Origin: Terebella lapidaria
Lineage: Eukaryota > Annelida > Polychaeta > Terebellida > Terebellidae
Reading direction: 5' to 3'
Length of the DNA: 64,000 bases
Assembly: GCA_949152475.1 (NCBI GenBank)
Contig: OX424569.1
Span: 32,347,950-32,411,949, forward strand
The stretch's first letter is position 1; every line of letters starts with the position of its first letter. Made by a program: the position numbers and the translations under genes. Below are positions 40,901-51,532 of the stretch, one piece after another. A model generated the notes under the pieces. That model was not told the DNA's origin. It made no database searches and saw nothing but the letters and a program-made list of their open reading frames with translations.

Positions 40901-42788
40901 TCGAGGACGCGGGAATAGCAGTAGCTGCTATGCATCCGCGCTTCAGTACAATCGGAGCATCCGTAGGATTCACCACGAGGATGGGCATCGCGCGGGGGTT
41001 GGACATGACCAGGGCCCCACCCAGCACGAGCCCAGTTCCTGCGGTGAAACTGCTCACGGGTTGCACTATACACGGCCGACCATCGAGGGGCATGCGGGGA
41101 CGACGCGGCCTCGTCTCGATGATCATCTCACTCATCGGTGGCACTACTACAGTGCGCGATGTCCGCATCTGGAATGAATGCATCGGGCCCGAGCGGAAGA
41201 GGAAGTGTGTGTCCTCTCCCATCCGGAACTCGCCAGCACTAAAGTTGGCAATCACCCGGTGGACTCGTAGAAAATTCATCCCAATAATCCCGGCCGCTCC
41301 GATATCCGCCACGATCGCCTCTGTCAGATACACCTTGTCCCCAAGGGTAATAGGCAGATCGATGATGCCATGGATACGGATGCGGTTGTCTCCCGCTCCG
41401 TAGAGCTTATACGGTCCGGGATCCCACAACTCGAGGTTGCGGAGCGCGGGCTCCTTCCTAAACGTTCCGGCGGCCACGAGGGTCACCTCCGAGCCTGAGT
41501 CTACGAGGAACCGGACCGGCTCCCGTCCGAAGGACAGGGGCAGGTACCAGCAAGGGTCCCTCACCAGCGCGCAGGTAGGGCGATACCTTTCACACGCGCT
41601 GGGCTCATCTACGGAGTCCTCGCCATCCGCCTCAGCTGCGGAGGAGCTGGACTGATCTCCAAGGACTACTTCCGGAGAAGTCATATCTACTTGGGGTTCG
41701 TCCTGCTCATCAGCGGGTGGGGCGGCATCGTTTGCCACCGAACAACTATCCCCGGACGTAGTGTTGGTCGCCACCACGTCCGGATCTGGTTTCCCTGTCG
41801 CGGGTTCCGGTTCTGTTGTCCCGGAGGACCAGACCGGAAGGAATTCCGGACACTTCAGCCAAAAGTGTCCCTGCTTTCCGCAGAAGTAGCAGGGACGGTT
41901 CTGGGCTGGTCCGGAGGTGAACGCGCAACAGTCTGCGGGTCCCGGAGCTTCGATCCCGGCGCAGTGCGCAATCATTCGCGCAGCGCCGAGGTCGTATTCC
42001 TCCATGTCGCACTCGTCCGAAGGCGAGCACGGCACGGCGACTGGTGCCGCATGTGCGGGCGCCCCTGTAGAGGGTGCCGGCGCACTAACCCACTGCTGGG
42101 TAGGTTCCCGGGCGGGTTCCCGGACGACCGGGTCCTGCCACGGGGTTACCTGCGATGCCTTGACCGGAGGAGGAGTCGCCGCCTGTGCGGGTACAGCCGA
42201 GGCCGGAGCCGGGGCTGGAGGCAACTGTCTAGGGCGGACAGCCACCTCAAGCGCAAGCGCGGAGTCTATTGCCTCCTCCATCGATCGCTTTTCATGGGTG
42301 GCCAGCCCGTACGCTAGGTGGTAAGGCTGGCCATCGATGAACTGATCGATCAGCATCGTCTCAAACCGTCTGGAGTCCATGTCCGGAAAAGCTCTCCGGC
42401 CGAGTATGCGTAGGTTGAACGCATAGTCTGTCACGGACTCAGTCGGCTGGCGGATACGCGCCTTGAACTCTCGTTCAGACTGCCGCCGATTGGTCGTCGG
42501 CGTGCACAGCAGGCGAAGTTGACGAGCAACCTCGCCGAACGTCACTGTTCCCACCGGCAGACACGGCATCACGCGGAGAGCTTTTCCTTCCAAGCTCCCC
42601 GCGAGGACGTGTCCAGCTTCATGCTGGGACCATCCTTCGTACACGGCGGTACGCCATACCTGGAGCAAGTAGTCCTCCAAGTCGGCGTTATCCCCGTTGA
42701 ACCGTTTCCGCCACGAAGAGTGGTCGGGCCCGTCATCGCGTTTGCTACGCGCCCGACGTGCGGTCCCGGCTCCGGGAATTCCGGACAC
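37902..42788 (-). CDS. Gag-pol polyprotein of element 2 (capsid to integrase)
   Basis: 1628 codons in one frame. Residues 25-190 are a capsid-type helical domain (YLLQVWRTAVYEGW...FKARIRQ...LIDQFIDG). Residues 300-313 are the CCHC knuckle CYFCGKQGHFWLKC. The protease DSG is at 430-432. RT has LDLASGYWQV near 800 and YIDD at 863-866. RNase H shows D1010, E1053, D1078 and D1121. The integrase zinc domain spans about 1334-1377. The integrase triad is D1406, D1466 and E1502, with 35 residues between the last two. From about residue 1595 the sequence leaves the family pattern and ends early, because the integrase C-terminal domain is out of frame. Gag and pol are fused in one frame, unlike element 1. 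The start at MSGIPG overlaps the upstream ORF by 44 bp. Confidence 0.92.
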   Translation of the reverse strand: MSGIPGAGTARRARSKRDDGPDHSSWRKRFNGDNADLEDYLLQVWRTAVYEGWSQHEAGHVLAGSLEGKALRVMPCLPVGTVTFGEVARQLRLLCTPTTNRRQSEREFKARIRQPTESVTDYAFNLRILGRRAFPDMDSRRFETMLIDQFIDGQPYHLAYGLATHEKRSMEEAIDSALALEVAVRPRQLPPAPAPASAVPAQAATPPPVKASQVTPWQDPVVREPAREPTQQWVSAPAPSTGAPAHAAPVAVPCSPSDECDMEEYDLGAARMIAHCAGIEAPGPADCCAFTSGPAQNRPCYFCGKQGHFWLKCPEFLPVWSSGTTEPEPATGKPDPDVVATNTTSGDSCSVANDAAPPADEQDEPQVDMTSPEVVLGDQSSSSAAEADGEDSVDEPSACERYRPTCALVRDPCWYLPLSFGREPVRFLVDSGSEVTLVAAGTFRKEPALRNLELWDPGPYKLYGAGDNRIRIHGIIDLPITLGDKVYLTEAIVADIGAAGIIGMNFLRVHRVIANFSAGEFRMGEDTHFLFRSGPMHSFQMRTSRTVVVPPMSEMIIETRPRRPRMPLDGRPCIVQPVSSFTAGTGLVLGGALVMSNPRAMPILVVNPTDAPIVLKRGCIAATAIPASSSRVLPDDPVCRAACAAAATGDDPFTLPDHLESRVPKDRLDEEQRQALRKLLRQYADVFMGPDGAVGKTDVAKHRIDLVDERPLKQRLRRAAIVHQEVIDQEVQKMLDLDIIEPSDSPWASPVVMVKKNDGSWRFCVDYRKLNDATRKDSYPLPHIEDTFDALAGSHYFCALDLASGYWQVEMEESDRAKTAFVTKNGLYQFKVMPFGLCNAQATFERLMEMVLKGFLWKRCMFYIDDVVVYGRSFEETLTNLQMVLHRIRGAGLKLKPSKCELFAQEILYLGFMVTGTGVRPDPAKVAAVQKWPPPCNVADVRSFLGFASYHRRFIRGFAEIARPLTILTEKGADFIWSAEQADAFSGLRQALVAAPVLRHPRPDCEFILDTDASNFALGGVLSQIVDGQERVVAYASVALSRSQMNYCTTHRELLAVVTMTKRFRHYLLGRHFRLRTDHSSLRWLLNYSEADGLVARWLVKLQEYDMQIEHRAGKLHGNADGLSRCHKCKNPGCAGMAPFQQAADSSSDSELDVPGRPQAAAPSNNTAAGASRANIRARTRRYRRGRPAYEAEVWLSSSESSSSPAVYSSWVPSSSGESEYERSLPPVVMAAAAQPDATDEEPNYLGGYSPAQIAAAQRADRALAPVITALEAGQKPSKDERKTYREETLSLVSQWERLSLRDGLLYRRYEPPTPLPPIWQLVLPAELRKEVLHQLHDLRVTGHLGIRRTVHRLQQRFHWPGSSLDVQRWCAACPRCQARKGVPTPGRHPLTTVKAGAPFDRIALDILDTHRVTPRGFRYILVISDYFTKYTDAYPLHRQTADEVARLLVNRWVVYHGVPKQVHSDQGTQFESNLFRNLAKMLGSTKVRTTPYRPQSDGQVERFNRSVLNMLAAFVNDRANDWDDHLPYVLMAYRSSVHSSTGVTPHAMLYGRELNLPVDIMYPTAAETGAVPQCGPEYVEWIRRALANAHDEAITPMLRVGQLLRRATRCATIIRRLSKAINLLSRG

Positions 42789-43854
42789 TCACGTTTGCCG
42801 CCGGGGTCATTCCCGCTAAAAACCCACTCTGGCTAGGTGCGGGCGGGGCTCCCATCGAACCTACTGGGTAGGCTCCAGAAGGGGCGGCAAAGCTTGGGGC
42901 CGAAGCCGCCTGTTGCCACTGCCCGTCCGACACACTGTACGTGCCAGGGTAAGTCGGCCACGCGGCTTGCGCTCCAACCGTCGGAACGGTCGACGCGGTC
43001 GCCAACGTGGTGCCTCCGAGCCGCGGGGCAGGCGCGGGTCCCATTGCGGGGGCCACTGGCGCCTGCGGACTCGGCAGGACTTGGGGAGGGGCTACTGGCC
43101 CAGACATCCCCGGACTTGGGATGGCCGACGGGTCAACGCTCGAAGGCGGCTGATTCCGCTTGAACAGTACAAGCGCCTCGGATATCAGCCACCTCTCCCT
43201 CTCCGTCAAAGGCCCCGAGTTGCCTTGTGACAGCGGAGAGGGGGAACGGTTCCGCCGGTCTGATCGTCCCTGATGGGGCGACCGGGCGCGGTCATAGCGC
43301 CCTAGGGGGGCCAGCTCGCCAAGTGCGTCGGTGAGCTGATCCACCACACTACCCGGTGCGGACCGACCAGAACCCATGCCGGAGGCTCGCGAAGGAGTCC
43401 ACCCGGCCGGGTGTGGCATCTGGTACGACTGGTCCGCTTGTCCAGAAGGACCCGCATGCATTGGCGCTCGATTCCGGACGCCCGAAGGCGTCTTACGGAA
43501 GGGTGCCATCTGCCACGGATCTGTTCTGGGCACGGGCGGGCGTGGCGTAGAGCCGTTGCCAGCTCCACCCACCGCGCCTAACACGTCAAGGTTCGGCCTT
43601 GACGACAACTCCTGCTGCGGCCCCGCGGGGCTCGACTCTACGTCCGAAGACGGAGCCAGGGACGCCGGAGTCGTCTCCGCGGACGGGGTCTTGTCCACAG
43701 AGGTTTCCGCGCGTTCCTTCCGGCCACCGGAGTCATCCGGAGACGTCTCACGGTGGCTGTCGCGCGACCGGGTGTGGTCCGCGACGTTTCCACCCTTATC
43801 CCTCCCCTTGGGTTCATCGGCCTTATTTTTGGCCTTATCTCTTTCCTTTGTCAT
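42745..43854 (-). CDS. Gag leader ORF of element 2 (369 codons, low complexity)
   Basis: It begins at MTKERDKAKNKADEPKGRDK, about 115 bp inside the 5' LTR. It is rich in charged residues, then Pro/Ser/Gly/Ala, with a helical patch LTERERWLISEALVLFKR near residue 225. It corresponds in place and make-up to the first 500 residues of the element 1 gag frame, which there runs straight into the capsid. Here the frame overlaps the capsid-starting frame by 44 bp, and a shift of frame is needed to join them. Programmed frameshifting, re-initiation at the overlapping ATG, or a simple one-base lesion are all possible. I see no classic slippery heptamer in the overlap. Confidence 0.75.
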   Translation of the reverse strand: MTKERDKAKNKADEPKGRDKGGNVADHTRSRDSHRETSPDDSGGRKERAETSVDKTPSAETTPASLAPSSDVESSPAGPQQELSSRPNLDVLGAVGGAGNGSTPRPPVPRTDPWQMAPFRKTPSGVRNRAPMHAGPSGQADQSYQMPHPAGWTPSRASGMGSGRSAPGSVVDQLTDALGELAPLGRYDRARSPHQGRSDRRNRSPSPLSQGNSGPLTERERWLISEALVLFKRNQPPSSVDPSAIPSPGMSGPVAPPQVLPSPQAPVAPAMGPAPAPRLGGTTLATASTVPTVGAQAAWPTYPGTYSVSDGQWQQAASAPSFAAPSGAYPVGSMGAPPAPSQSGFLAGMTPAANVSVRNSRSRDRTSGA

Positions 43855-43950
43855 TTTTTCCTAAGATGTCCTTGAGGAGCGGGCGATCCCCAGGGACTAA
43901 GGAGGCTACAACGCTGTGACGGTAGGCTGCGATGGAACACTGTCGGACTG

Positions 43951-43968
43951 ATCCTGGTCACGGCACCA
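43951..43968 (-). promoter_or_regulatory. Primer binding site of element 2
   Basis: In element sense tggtgccgtgaccaggat, one base inside the 5' LTR. The first 12 bases equal the complement of the 3' end of metazoan tRNA-His as I remember it, and the rest diverges. Confirm with a tRNA set. Confidence 0.65.
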
Positions 43969-43969
43969 A

Positions 43970-44705
43970 TGTAAAGTTATTGACTACCGTCCGCTCTTCG
44001 GGATCCTCGAGGATAGTCCTCTCTCATCCGAGTCCTTGCGGACGCGCATCCGCTATTCCGGATCCTTGCGGCAGGGCCGCTCACCGGAGGTCGCGGCGGA
44101 CACGGTAACTACTTCAGCATTAACGGTAACCAGGTAACAGCCCACCCGACACTCCCAGGCCTACGGACACCGTTCAGAAACTAGTTCATCCCTACGGTGT
44201 TAACTGGCGGGGCCTGGCGAGCCGCGGTCTGCCTCGGGGACGGAACCCCGTACAGTCCGACATGCTGGCCAGAGCCTCTGTCACACGTCCCGGGAAGGGA
44301 GAGAGCTGGCGATCCACAGGGCCGAAGGCCCCCGAGTCAGCAACTTGTCTCTCCCAGCCCGGGCCTCCCCATGGAAATCGTCCCCAGGGCTCTAGGAGCC
44401 CACTACTCACAAACAGGGAACACAAAGCTCATGGCGAGCCTTGCGTGCGTCCTGTCTCTCGATCTTGGACAATCTCCCCGATCGAGTCGCTTCCAGTGTA
44501 TATATAATACACCAGAAACTGTAGGGCGCACGCGAGGTTTAATCGATCCATTGTTATAGTTTACTGGAGCGTAAATTACAATACGTCGCCGTGGCAACGC
44601 ACGCTCGAACGGAGCATGTCAAAACAAGGCCAAGTACGAAAAGGCCACATAAATGGCATTTATGTTTACAATCACCTGCCGCGTGCTTAGGGCAAAATCG
44701 CCACA
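43970..44705 (-). repeat. 5' LTR of element 2 (right end on the plus strand)
   Basis: 736 bp, same length as and near-identical to 30911-31646. It is followed by the target duplication taac at 44706-44709. Confidence 0.95.
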
Positions 44706-44709
44706 TAAC

Positions 44710-45785
44710 CAATTGGTCAAAACACAGCATCTTTGTTGTCAAAACAACAACATCTAAATTATGCAATGACACAGCACCCCGATAACGCCTGTGACAATTA
44801 TAGCAATGTACAAAAATAATTATGAAACACAAATCACGACACACAATCAACATATTTGCTGTAACTATGAAACCTCCATGTGGTAATAATATTCACATCA
44901 ATTACTCTGATTATTACCAAAAATTTTACTAGTGAAAATGTGGGGACTTTACAAAGCGACCGATGAAACTATGCCCAACAATCAGAAAACGCTTCATTGT
45001 AATGAGGCACTTACATTGTCTGAGCCGTGAACACGTCAGATGTAACTCCTTGACCTCAGACCAATGGGTGAGGCGTTTGGGTGGGAGAGAAGCAGCGGCG
45101 CGGGCTCGCTTCCGGGCATAAGACACAATTTCGAGTTACATTCACTCCCCATGTTAAACCTACCTTACGATGAACGATGTACAGCATTCCCTGCGATACT
45201 TGGGGCTTAGCGATAAAATCCCACAAATGCCCCACCAATGTGCCTAACAAAAAATGTACATTTCATTATGGATCGACAGATTCAGTTTTTCGCTACAGTT
45301 TGTTGGAAATTACCTAATATATTGGTCAACCACTACCTCGTGTGCCAGTTCTCACAGGACATTTTTTCAAGTGCAGTACGAATATATCGCTTACATTTCA
45401 AGTTTACATCGTCCATTCACACATATACTATACATTACTCATTGATATTGGCAAAGCGTATCCTCACCGTGACCATGCGGAAGCCACGTGTTTTTGTTTA
45501 TTTACAAAATCGTGTGTTACCGGATGTGACCCATTTGCGCATGTGTGGTCTTCCTCCACTGACCGTCCAAGCTCAGGGCGAAAACTACTGCGCAGTATTT
45601 TTCGGCTCGCGCGAGCGAACTTTCGCCCCGAAAAGTATCTTCAATGAGAAGTCCTAGAGCGTTTGTTAATCTCCAAAAAGTAACTTCAACGTTAGCACAT
45701 TCACTGGTCAATGGTTTAACAGAGTGTGAACAGAGTTGACGGTGCGATGACGTGTAGAACAGTAGAAAATATCCGGTAATTGCTG
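44710..45785. other. Non-coding stretch
   Basis: AT-rich host DNA beyond element 2. I see no gene. The plus-strand frame 45238-45657 (139 codons) has no recognisable features. Confidence 0.4.
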
Positions 45786-46863
45786 GGAGAAAATTAGCCC
45801 AAAGGCTAAGGCAGGTTACCGGACAATTTTGGTTTGGCCATGGCAGCATTGGTAGATAACAGACCTTGAGATTTACCAATCAAGGTTCGCAGTGTAAACA
45901 TATGACCTTGAGATTTACCAATCAAGGTCATCCGAATGAACTTCGATGTCACCATTACATGTATGTGTGCGGCATTTGATATTTTATATGTTCATAATAC
46001 AAAGATATATCTGGGTGGAATCGTTCAGGCCGCTCAGGTCAATTCACACATTCCAAGTCAGACATTTGGCACTCAAGGTCATCTGACGTCAAGTTCAAGG
46101 TCATCATTAGTTGTGCCATATATGTTTTGCTATATGTTCATAATGCAAACATGAGCTCTATCTGCAAGCATTTCATCTATAGGGGCAAATCCGGGCATTC
46201 ATTGACCCCAAAACGGCTGTTTTGACCTTTCAAGTTCATCCAAGGTCAAATTCAAGGTCACCACACAAGTCGCCATATATGACTTCCCATTTGAAAGTGC
46301 CAATTTCTACGCTCTATCTTCAAGCGTTCTATGAGTACAGTCCTGACAGCTCCCATTATGTAGGAAAAAAGTGCCTTAAATTCCAAATTTTTTTTCAAAG
46401 GGTGAAAATTTTTTTTTTGCCTAGAAATGGCCCAAAATGGATAGTAATGCGATTTGGGGCGAAAAAAATTTTTTTCGCCGACTGGTCAAAAATTCAAAAT
46501 AGCCGCCACACAGAGACCGGCGATTCAAGGGCAACAAAACTTATACACATCATAAAGGTACATAAGGGGAATCTTTTGAAACGAAAATCTCAAAACTGAT
46601 CAGACAGTTTTTCAGAAAATGGCTGCCAAAGTTCAAAATTGGCCATTTTTCGACAAAAATGGCCGCCATTTTGGAAAAAATGCGAAAATAAAAAAACTAG
46701 AAATACCTCCCTCTCGAATTTTTTTAGGCATTCTTGTTCAAAATGTCAGGCAGATTCGATCTTAAACTTTAAAGATATCAATGTTGACGGACGACGACGG
46801 ACGACGACGACGGACGCAACGCCATGGCAATAGGTTATCGGACCAAAGGTCCGGTAACCTAAA
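45786..46863 (+). repeat. ggtaacc-ended dispersed repeat, most complete copy
   Basis: It runs from aaaattagcccaaaggctaa...ggttaccggacaattttgg to ggtccggtaacctaaa. Scattered caaggtca units fill the left half. Then come a series of ggccgccattttgg-like words and a (gacgacg)n block near 46785-46815. The ends share the inverted motif ggttaccgg/ccggtaacc. It has no coding capacity. Confidence 0.8.
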
Positions 46864-48560
46864 AAACGATGCCTCTCGAAGTTGAATACTTAGATTTCTT
46901 TGTCTGTGAATTAACGGGTCGATTGAATGGGCTAGTCACGTGATCGACAAATATGGAAAAACAATTGGATTGATAGAAGGCAGACTGACAATCTACATGT
47001 ACTACCTGTTAATTGCGGGTTGACAAACCAAATTGGATATTAAGCATAATTAACGAGAAGTTTGTCACACTCACAAAACCGTTTGTGGTTTGATGCCCCA
47101 AACGGATGTAATGTTAGCACAGTTGTTAGCAATTCATCACATCGTGCATTTAATTCACAGCATGCTCATACTTCACTGCGGTATCATCCAATCCTATTTT
47201 GGGTTATCTAACTGTTGTATATCCTCATAGACCGCTACTGCAACCATAAATTGGCAGTCACATAATATACTATCAGTTCAATCCGTGGCGATAATTCAGA
47301 GGTAGAGGGCGCCCTTCGTAGACCGAGGTACCCGTACTAATTTTTGCTTAACGCCCACATTTCCGTTGTGAAAAAAATCCTAACAGTCATGGTCACGTAC
47401 ATGTAGTCACGTCGGCAATTGTCACCTAGGCCTATACGAGTAGAATCTGTTGACGCGGGTAAACAATCGGCTTCAGAAATGACACGGCGACAGGCACGTT
47501 GGTTTGACAAACTGTTCACTACATGACGGTGACAATGCTGGTAGTATATTTTAGTGAATTTTTCATTATTCCGCAACGTTTTTTTTTCGATGAGCTCAAG
47601 CAGAAAACAGTGTCCGCGGAAGGCTAGTGATCAACACAAACTCCAGAAGTCATTGAAAACACGTGTAAAATAATATTATTAATATTAAAATATTGTCGAA
47701 TCAATTACTAATCATAACTGATCGAGTGAAAAGGGGAACGTGTCTCAACCATTGAGGCCATGTACCATGATGTCATGGTCAGAAGTTAATAAATTATTAA
47801 CATACAAAACATAAAACATATAAAGGAATATTATAGTAAGCGAATGCATGTAAATAAGCGTGAGAAACACAATTTTAAGCTGGTGCGGCATCTTGAACAC
47901 AATTGAAGACAAAAACGAAACAGTTTGACCTCAAGTTTGGTTACATTCCAAATATATTTTAACACATTATCTGTATTCAATCAAATAAAAACTCGTTAAA
48001 ATTTCTCTCACTCTCTCTAAATTAGCTCGCTGAAAATTTCATTTTCGAACTAGAGAAAAATTTTCATTTTTTGGATTGTCATCACAAATTATTCATTATT
48101 AAAATACACCTGTGACGTCACACTATTGTTTGTTCGCTCCATTCTTTTTTCGGGCTTCGGCCTTTCAGATCTACGAATGGACAGTTACTCGTGCTTTCTC
48201 TATTACGTATTGTATACACAACCGGCTGGTCCTCCAAACTCAGAACATCTAATTGGAAAGCCAGTATACATGTGCATTTATGTGGACACAAGGCTCTCAT
48301 TTCAGACATTCAATAAAGATACTATAATAATCTTCATTTCAACAGCACGAATACAAAGTACAATGAATACAATTGTCTTGTAACAACAGAAAAGCTGTTT
48401 AGAACATCAAGTAGCAGCACCAATTTTGATGTCACACATTCCCCTCGAGACCCATGGGAGCCCTTGGAATAAGCAAATCCTCATTGGTCAATTTCCTCCG
48501 ATATGATTGGTCAGTACGTACACCTCCTGCGACTAATGATGCTTGTTGTGTAAGTCGCGC
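46864..48560. other. Non-coding stretch upstream of the GPCR gene
   Basis: AT-rich. No gene supported. Two ATTGG (inverted CCAAT) words, near 48483 and 48505, lie upstream of the TATA box of the next gene. Confidence 0.4.
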
Positions 48561-48561
48561 T

Positions 48562-48568
48562 TTATATA
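48562..48568 (+). promoter_or_regulatory. TATA box of the GPCR gene
   Basis: ttatata within cgctttataggga-like context, about 155 bp before the inferred start codon. ATTGG words lie 55-80 bp upstream. Transcription would start around 48595, giving a 5' leader of about 125 bases. Confidence 0.55.
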
Positions 48569-48720
48569 GGGAGCATACCGAATGCCAACACATGAATGTG
48601 ACAACAGTTCAGCCCTTGACCATTGACAGCAACTTGTACACTGGCCAGTGATAGAGGACATAACACAGTACGATACTGAACACAAACAAGCTGGATAATT
48701 CCACAAATTAGCCAGGAACA

Positions 48721-48766
48721 ATGGAGGAGGCTTTCAACATCTCTTCGATTGCCGATTGTCTTACAG
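48721..48766 (+). CDS. GPCR exon 1 (start codon, extracellular N-terminus)
   Basis: It encodes 15 codons, MEEAFNISSIADCLT, and one base of the next. The context is gaacaATGG, with A at -4 and G at +4. N6-I-S is an N-glycosylation sequon in the expected extracellular tail. The donor gtactt follows at 48767. The split codon G|AT joins exactly to the acceptor at 51005, phase 1. This start is preferred because the phase fits, the sequon is in the right place, a TATA box lies upstream, and the total protein length becomes 342 residues, usual for a class A receptor. Confidence 0.65.
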
Positions 48767-51005
48767 GTACTTGACCAAATATCCAAATCTTTTATTGAAG
48801 AAGAAAAAAGCTTCTGAAAGAGGGTTCAATTTGAAACAAGTTTGGCGGTTTTTACTCGAATCAAACAATCATGATTCAAAAGGTGCTAGGCGGATTGAAT
48901 GATACGTTTTTTAGTTGAAGAGTAGTTTTAGAGGCAGTACATACTTCATGGGCCCACAGTTCTAGGAATTTGGTTTGTCGTGAGATACTTGTATAAAAAT
49001 TGTGAATTTATTACTCGGAGTGGTCAACGTAGTTTGCACTGCCCAGTAACATTACTCATCCGTTGAAAACATATACTTAATGCCTTTGATGTTTGTTTCG
49101 GTTTTCGGAATTGTGAAAAGGGGAACAGTCGATATTATGAGATCCATTGCTGGCCCAGATAGGTTGTGTTGCTCCCGAATACTACTCATCCACTGAATAT
49201 ATACATTTATACATCTACCTAGAAAATATACACACATGCGTCTACATGTACGGAGATGGGGCACCTTCACTCATAGGCGCATGTGCCTGTATGCGCGGGG
49301 ATACGGGTATGAAATACTGGCCAAACCTTTGTACACTCGATTCATATCGCCATAGAAACCCTAAATTGTCAGCTTGTGGATTGACGCTATCTATGTAATA
49401 TAACAATGTTTGGCCATTGTTGGAATACCGTCAGCTATTCCGTTGTTAATTCTAGTTGTTAAGATGTAGATTTGCACTACACAGTGTGCGATAATTCAGT
49501 CAACAGTGATTGTTACGCGAATATCTAATGTTTTCGTCATAACTGTAACCGAATGCCAAGGGAGGAATTAGTCCTGATCTAGTTCAGCCCAATAACAGAG
49601 TGCTAGTCCTGATCAACATAACAAAAAGCGTTTAAGGAATGCCAATGAATGAATGCCCAGGTATATACACCAAATAGAATCGATTCTACGATCTCCAGGA
49701 ACTTCACTAGGGTGATTGAATAACAGGGGTCCCATTGTAAATGAAGTATATAATATCAATGCATAATGCAGTATATATGATTACCGTAACAATGGAAATA
49801 ATAATTGGAACAGGAATTTAGCAGTTTTATGTCAAATGTATGTCCACCGAACAACGGAATATATTTGAATTATGAAGCTTTAAACATATTATACAATAAC
49901 AAGACCTAAACACAGATGGGTGCAGCTGTTTCGAATCATGGCTGACCAACACCAACACAATAATAAACGGTGCCCACGTCATACCGACGTCACTGGCCAC
50001 ATTGTTATTTACTATTGGCGTCATCAAGATCTGGTTCTATTGGTGATAATGTATTGCTATCCAAATTATCGCCTGCGAGATTCTGACACGTACCTGGACC
50101 CGGTATATTTCCCTCGTGGCATAAGAATGGGCGAAAAGTCGCGCGAAGCTCACCAGTGTAACAGCCGGCAAATAGGTTTGAGTGCTACTTTGCCGGTGTG
50201 TCAAGAAGAGCGCTCAATTACAAAAGAGTACCATCATCCCACAAGTAAAATCCCCACAATTGTAATTTAGCGTCAACTACAATTTAACTTCGTCACAGTT
50301 ACAAGTCAATATCCAACGTCTCAACAGTTGCAATATAACAGGTGACTGCTGATTTATGCATGCATTGTAAACAACAGCAAAATTTTTCCGACTGACAAAA
50401 AGTCCAAACACTTGAAATCCAATAGATGGAGCACGGTTTGATGAAATCGCTTCACCACCAACATGTCTTGTGGGTAAACGAGGTAATATTCGTAATTTAT
50501 ACGCCCAGTAAAGTACTCTCTGAAGCTGATATGTTCAGCTCACTTGTGGACTATCAAGCAAAACACAACTGCGTATAGAGTCCACTCGAATAATATTTTA
50601 AACTAAAACTGACGTTTTAATTGGCCAAGCATGGGTGGCCTTTCATATCCACCCCCCACCCGCGCCTTTTTCAAACAGTAATACATGAACAACACACAGA
50701 GTAACAACTTAACATCATACACAGTCACTGATCCCACACAATAAGAAATTATTATTCCACACAGCAATATATTAACTCCACACCCAGCCAAAAACCGACA
50801 TCACAGAAACACGTGCATTAAATTGAGTTATTTTGAACATGAATATCTTAGAAATATCGTTTATGTATGTACATGTATCCACTAAATATAACAAATATCA
50901 CAAGATTTTAATGATGTCAATAAAGAATAAAACGTTAGACTGAAAGATACTTGGAATAGAAACAACCCCTAAATATATATTTTGTAAAACATTCTTTTTT
51001 ACCAG
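48767..51005 (+). other. Intron 1 of the GPCR gene
   Basis: 2.2 kb, AT-rich, bounded by gtactt and a pyrimidine-rich ttttttaccag. It contains a diverged copy of the dispersed phrase also seen near 355-409 and 27759 (at about 50008-50055). No other gene seen. Confidence 0.55.
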
Positions 51006-51248
51006 ATGATTTAAAGGTGGGATGTTACGATCTACCTCTCATCTACACGGACCCGGTGACAGGGGGTATTTACGTCATACTGACGTCATTGAATACACTG
51101 TTCGGCGTCTTTGGCAACATCGTGCTCCTCATCATTATAACGAAGTACCCGATATTCCGCAACGACGCTAATGGATATGAGTTCGTGATCAACCTGGCAG
51201 TGGCCGACATGCTGATTGTTTGCCTCGGTAATCCAATGTGCATCACTG
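51006..51248 (+). CDS. GPCR exon 2 (TM1 and TM2)
   Basis: It encodes residues 16-97. TM1 spans about 36-62 with the conserved G52-N53 (position 1.50). TM2 spans about 73-95 with NLAVAD, the 2.50 aspartate being D83. The TM2 proline region reads LGNPMCI. The acceptor ttttttaccag precedes it and the donor gtatgt follows; both borders are phase 1. Class A (rhodopsin-like) receptors sit in the plasma membrane and couple ligands to G proteins. The exon joins smoothly to exon 3 at a glycine codon (G|GT). Confidence 0.9.
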
Positions 51249-51532
51249 GTATGTGATCATTGTCCGCTCATAATTGAGATCCGCTAAATTCTGGTTGTAA
51301 AATCCTTATTTGTTTCAACTGTAACTTAATTCGGGAATCAAGTAAAATCAAAGAATTGACTCAAAGATGATAAAAGTTGAGGTTTTAATCATCTGCTTAT
51401 CTGAACTATAGTCTCAGTTATTGACCTTACGTTATAGAGTGAATCATGGATACATTGTGAATGTTGTATTCATCGGCAGCAACTCAGAAAACTTTCCAAC
51501 TGATCCTTACGATGTAGGATTTATCTCTACAG

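Larger units (their letters stand above)
30911..44705 (-). mobile_element. Element 2: 13.8-kb Ty3/Gypsy LTR retrotransposon with extra 3' ORFs
   Basis: Two 736-bp LTRs of identical length flank, on the minus strand, a gag leader, gag-pol, and a two-part 3' ORF. The 4-bp duplication taac (30907-30910 and 44706-44709) marks the insertion. The primer site sits beside the right-hand LTR and the polypurine tract beside the left-hand LTR, which confirms the orientation. The gag-pol frame is open over 1628 codons, so the copy is young, but the integrase C-terminus and the 3' ORF are frameshifted. Compared with element 1, the domain order, the extra ORFs and the gaccaggatc text next to the primer site are all shared. 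Confidence 0.95.
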
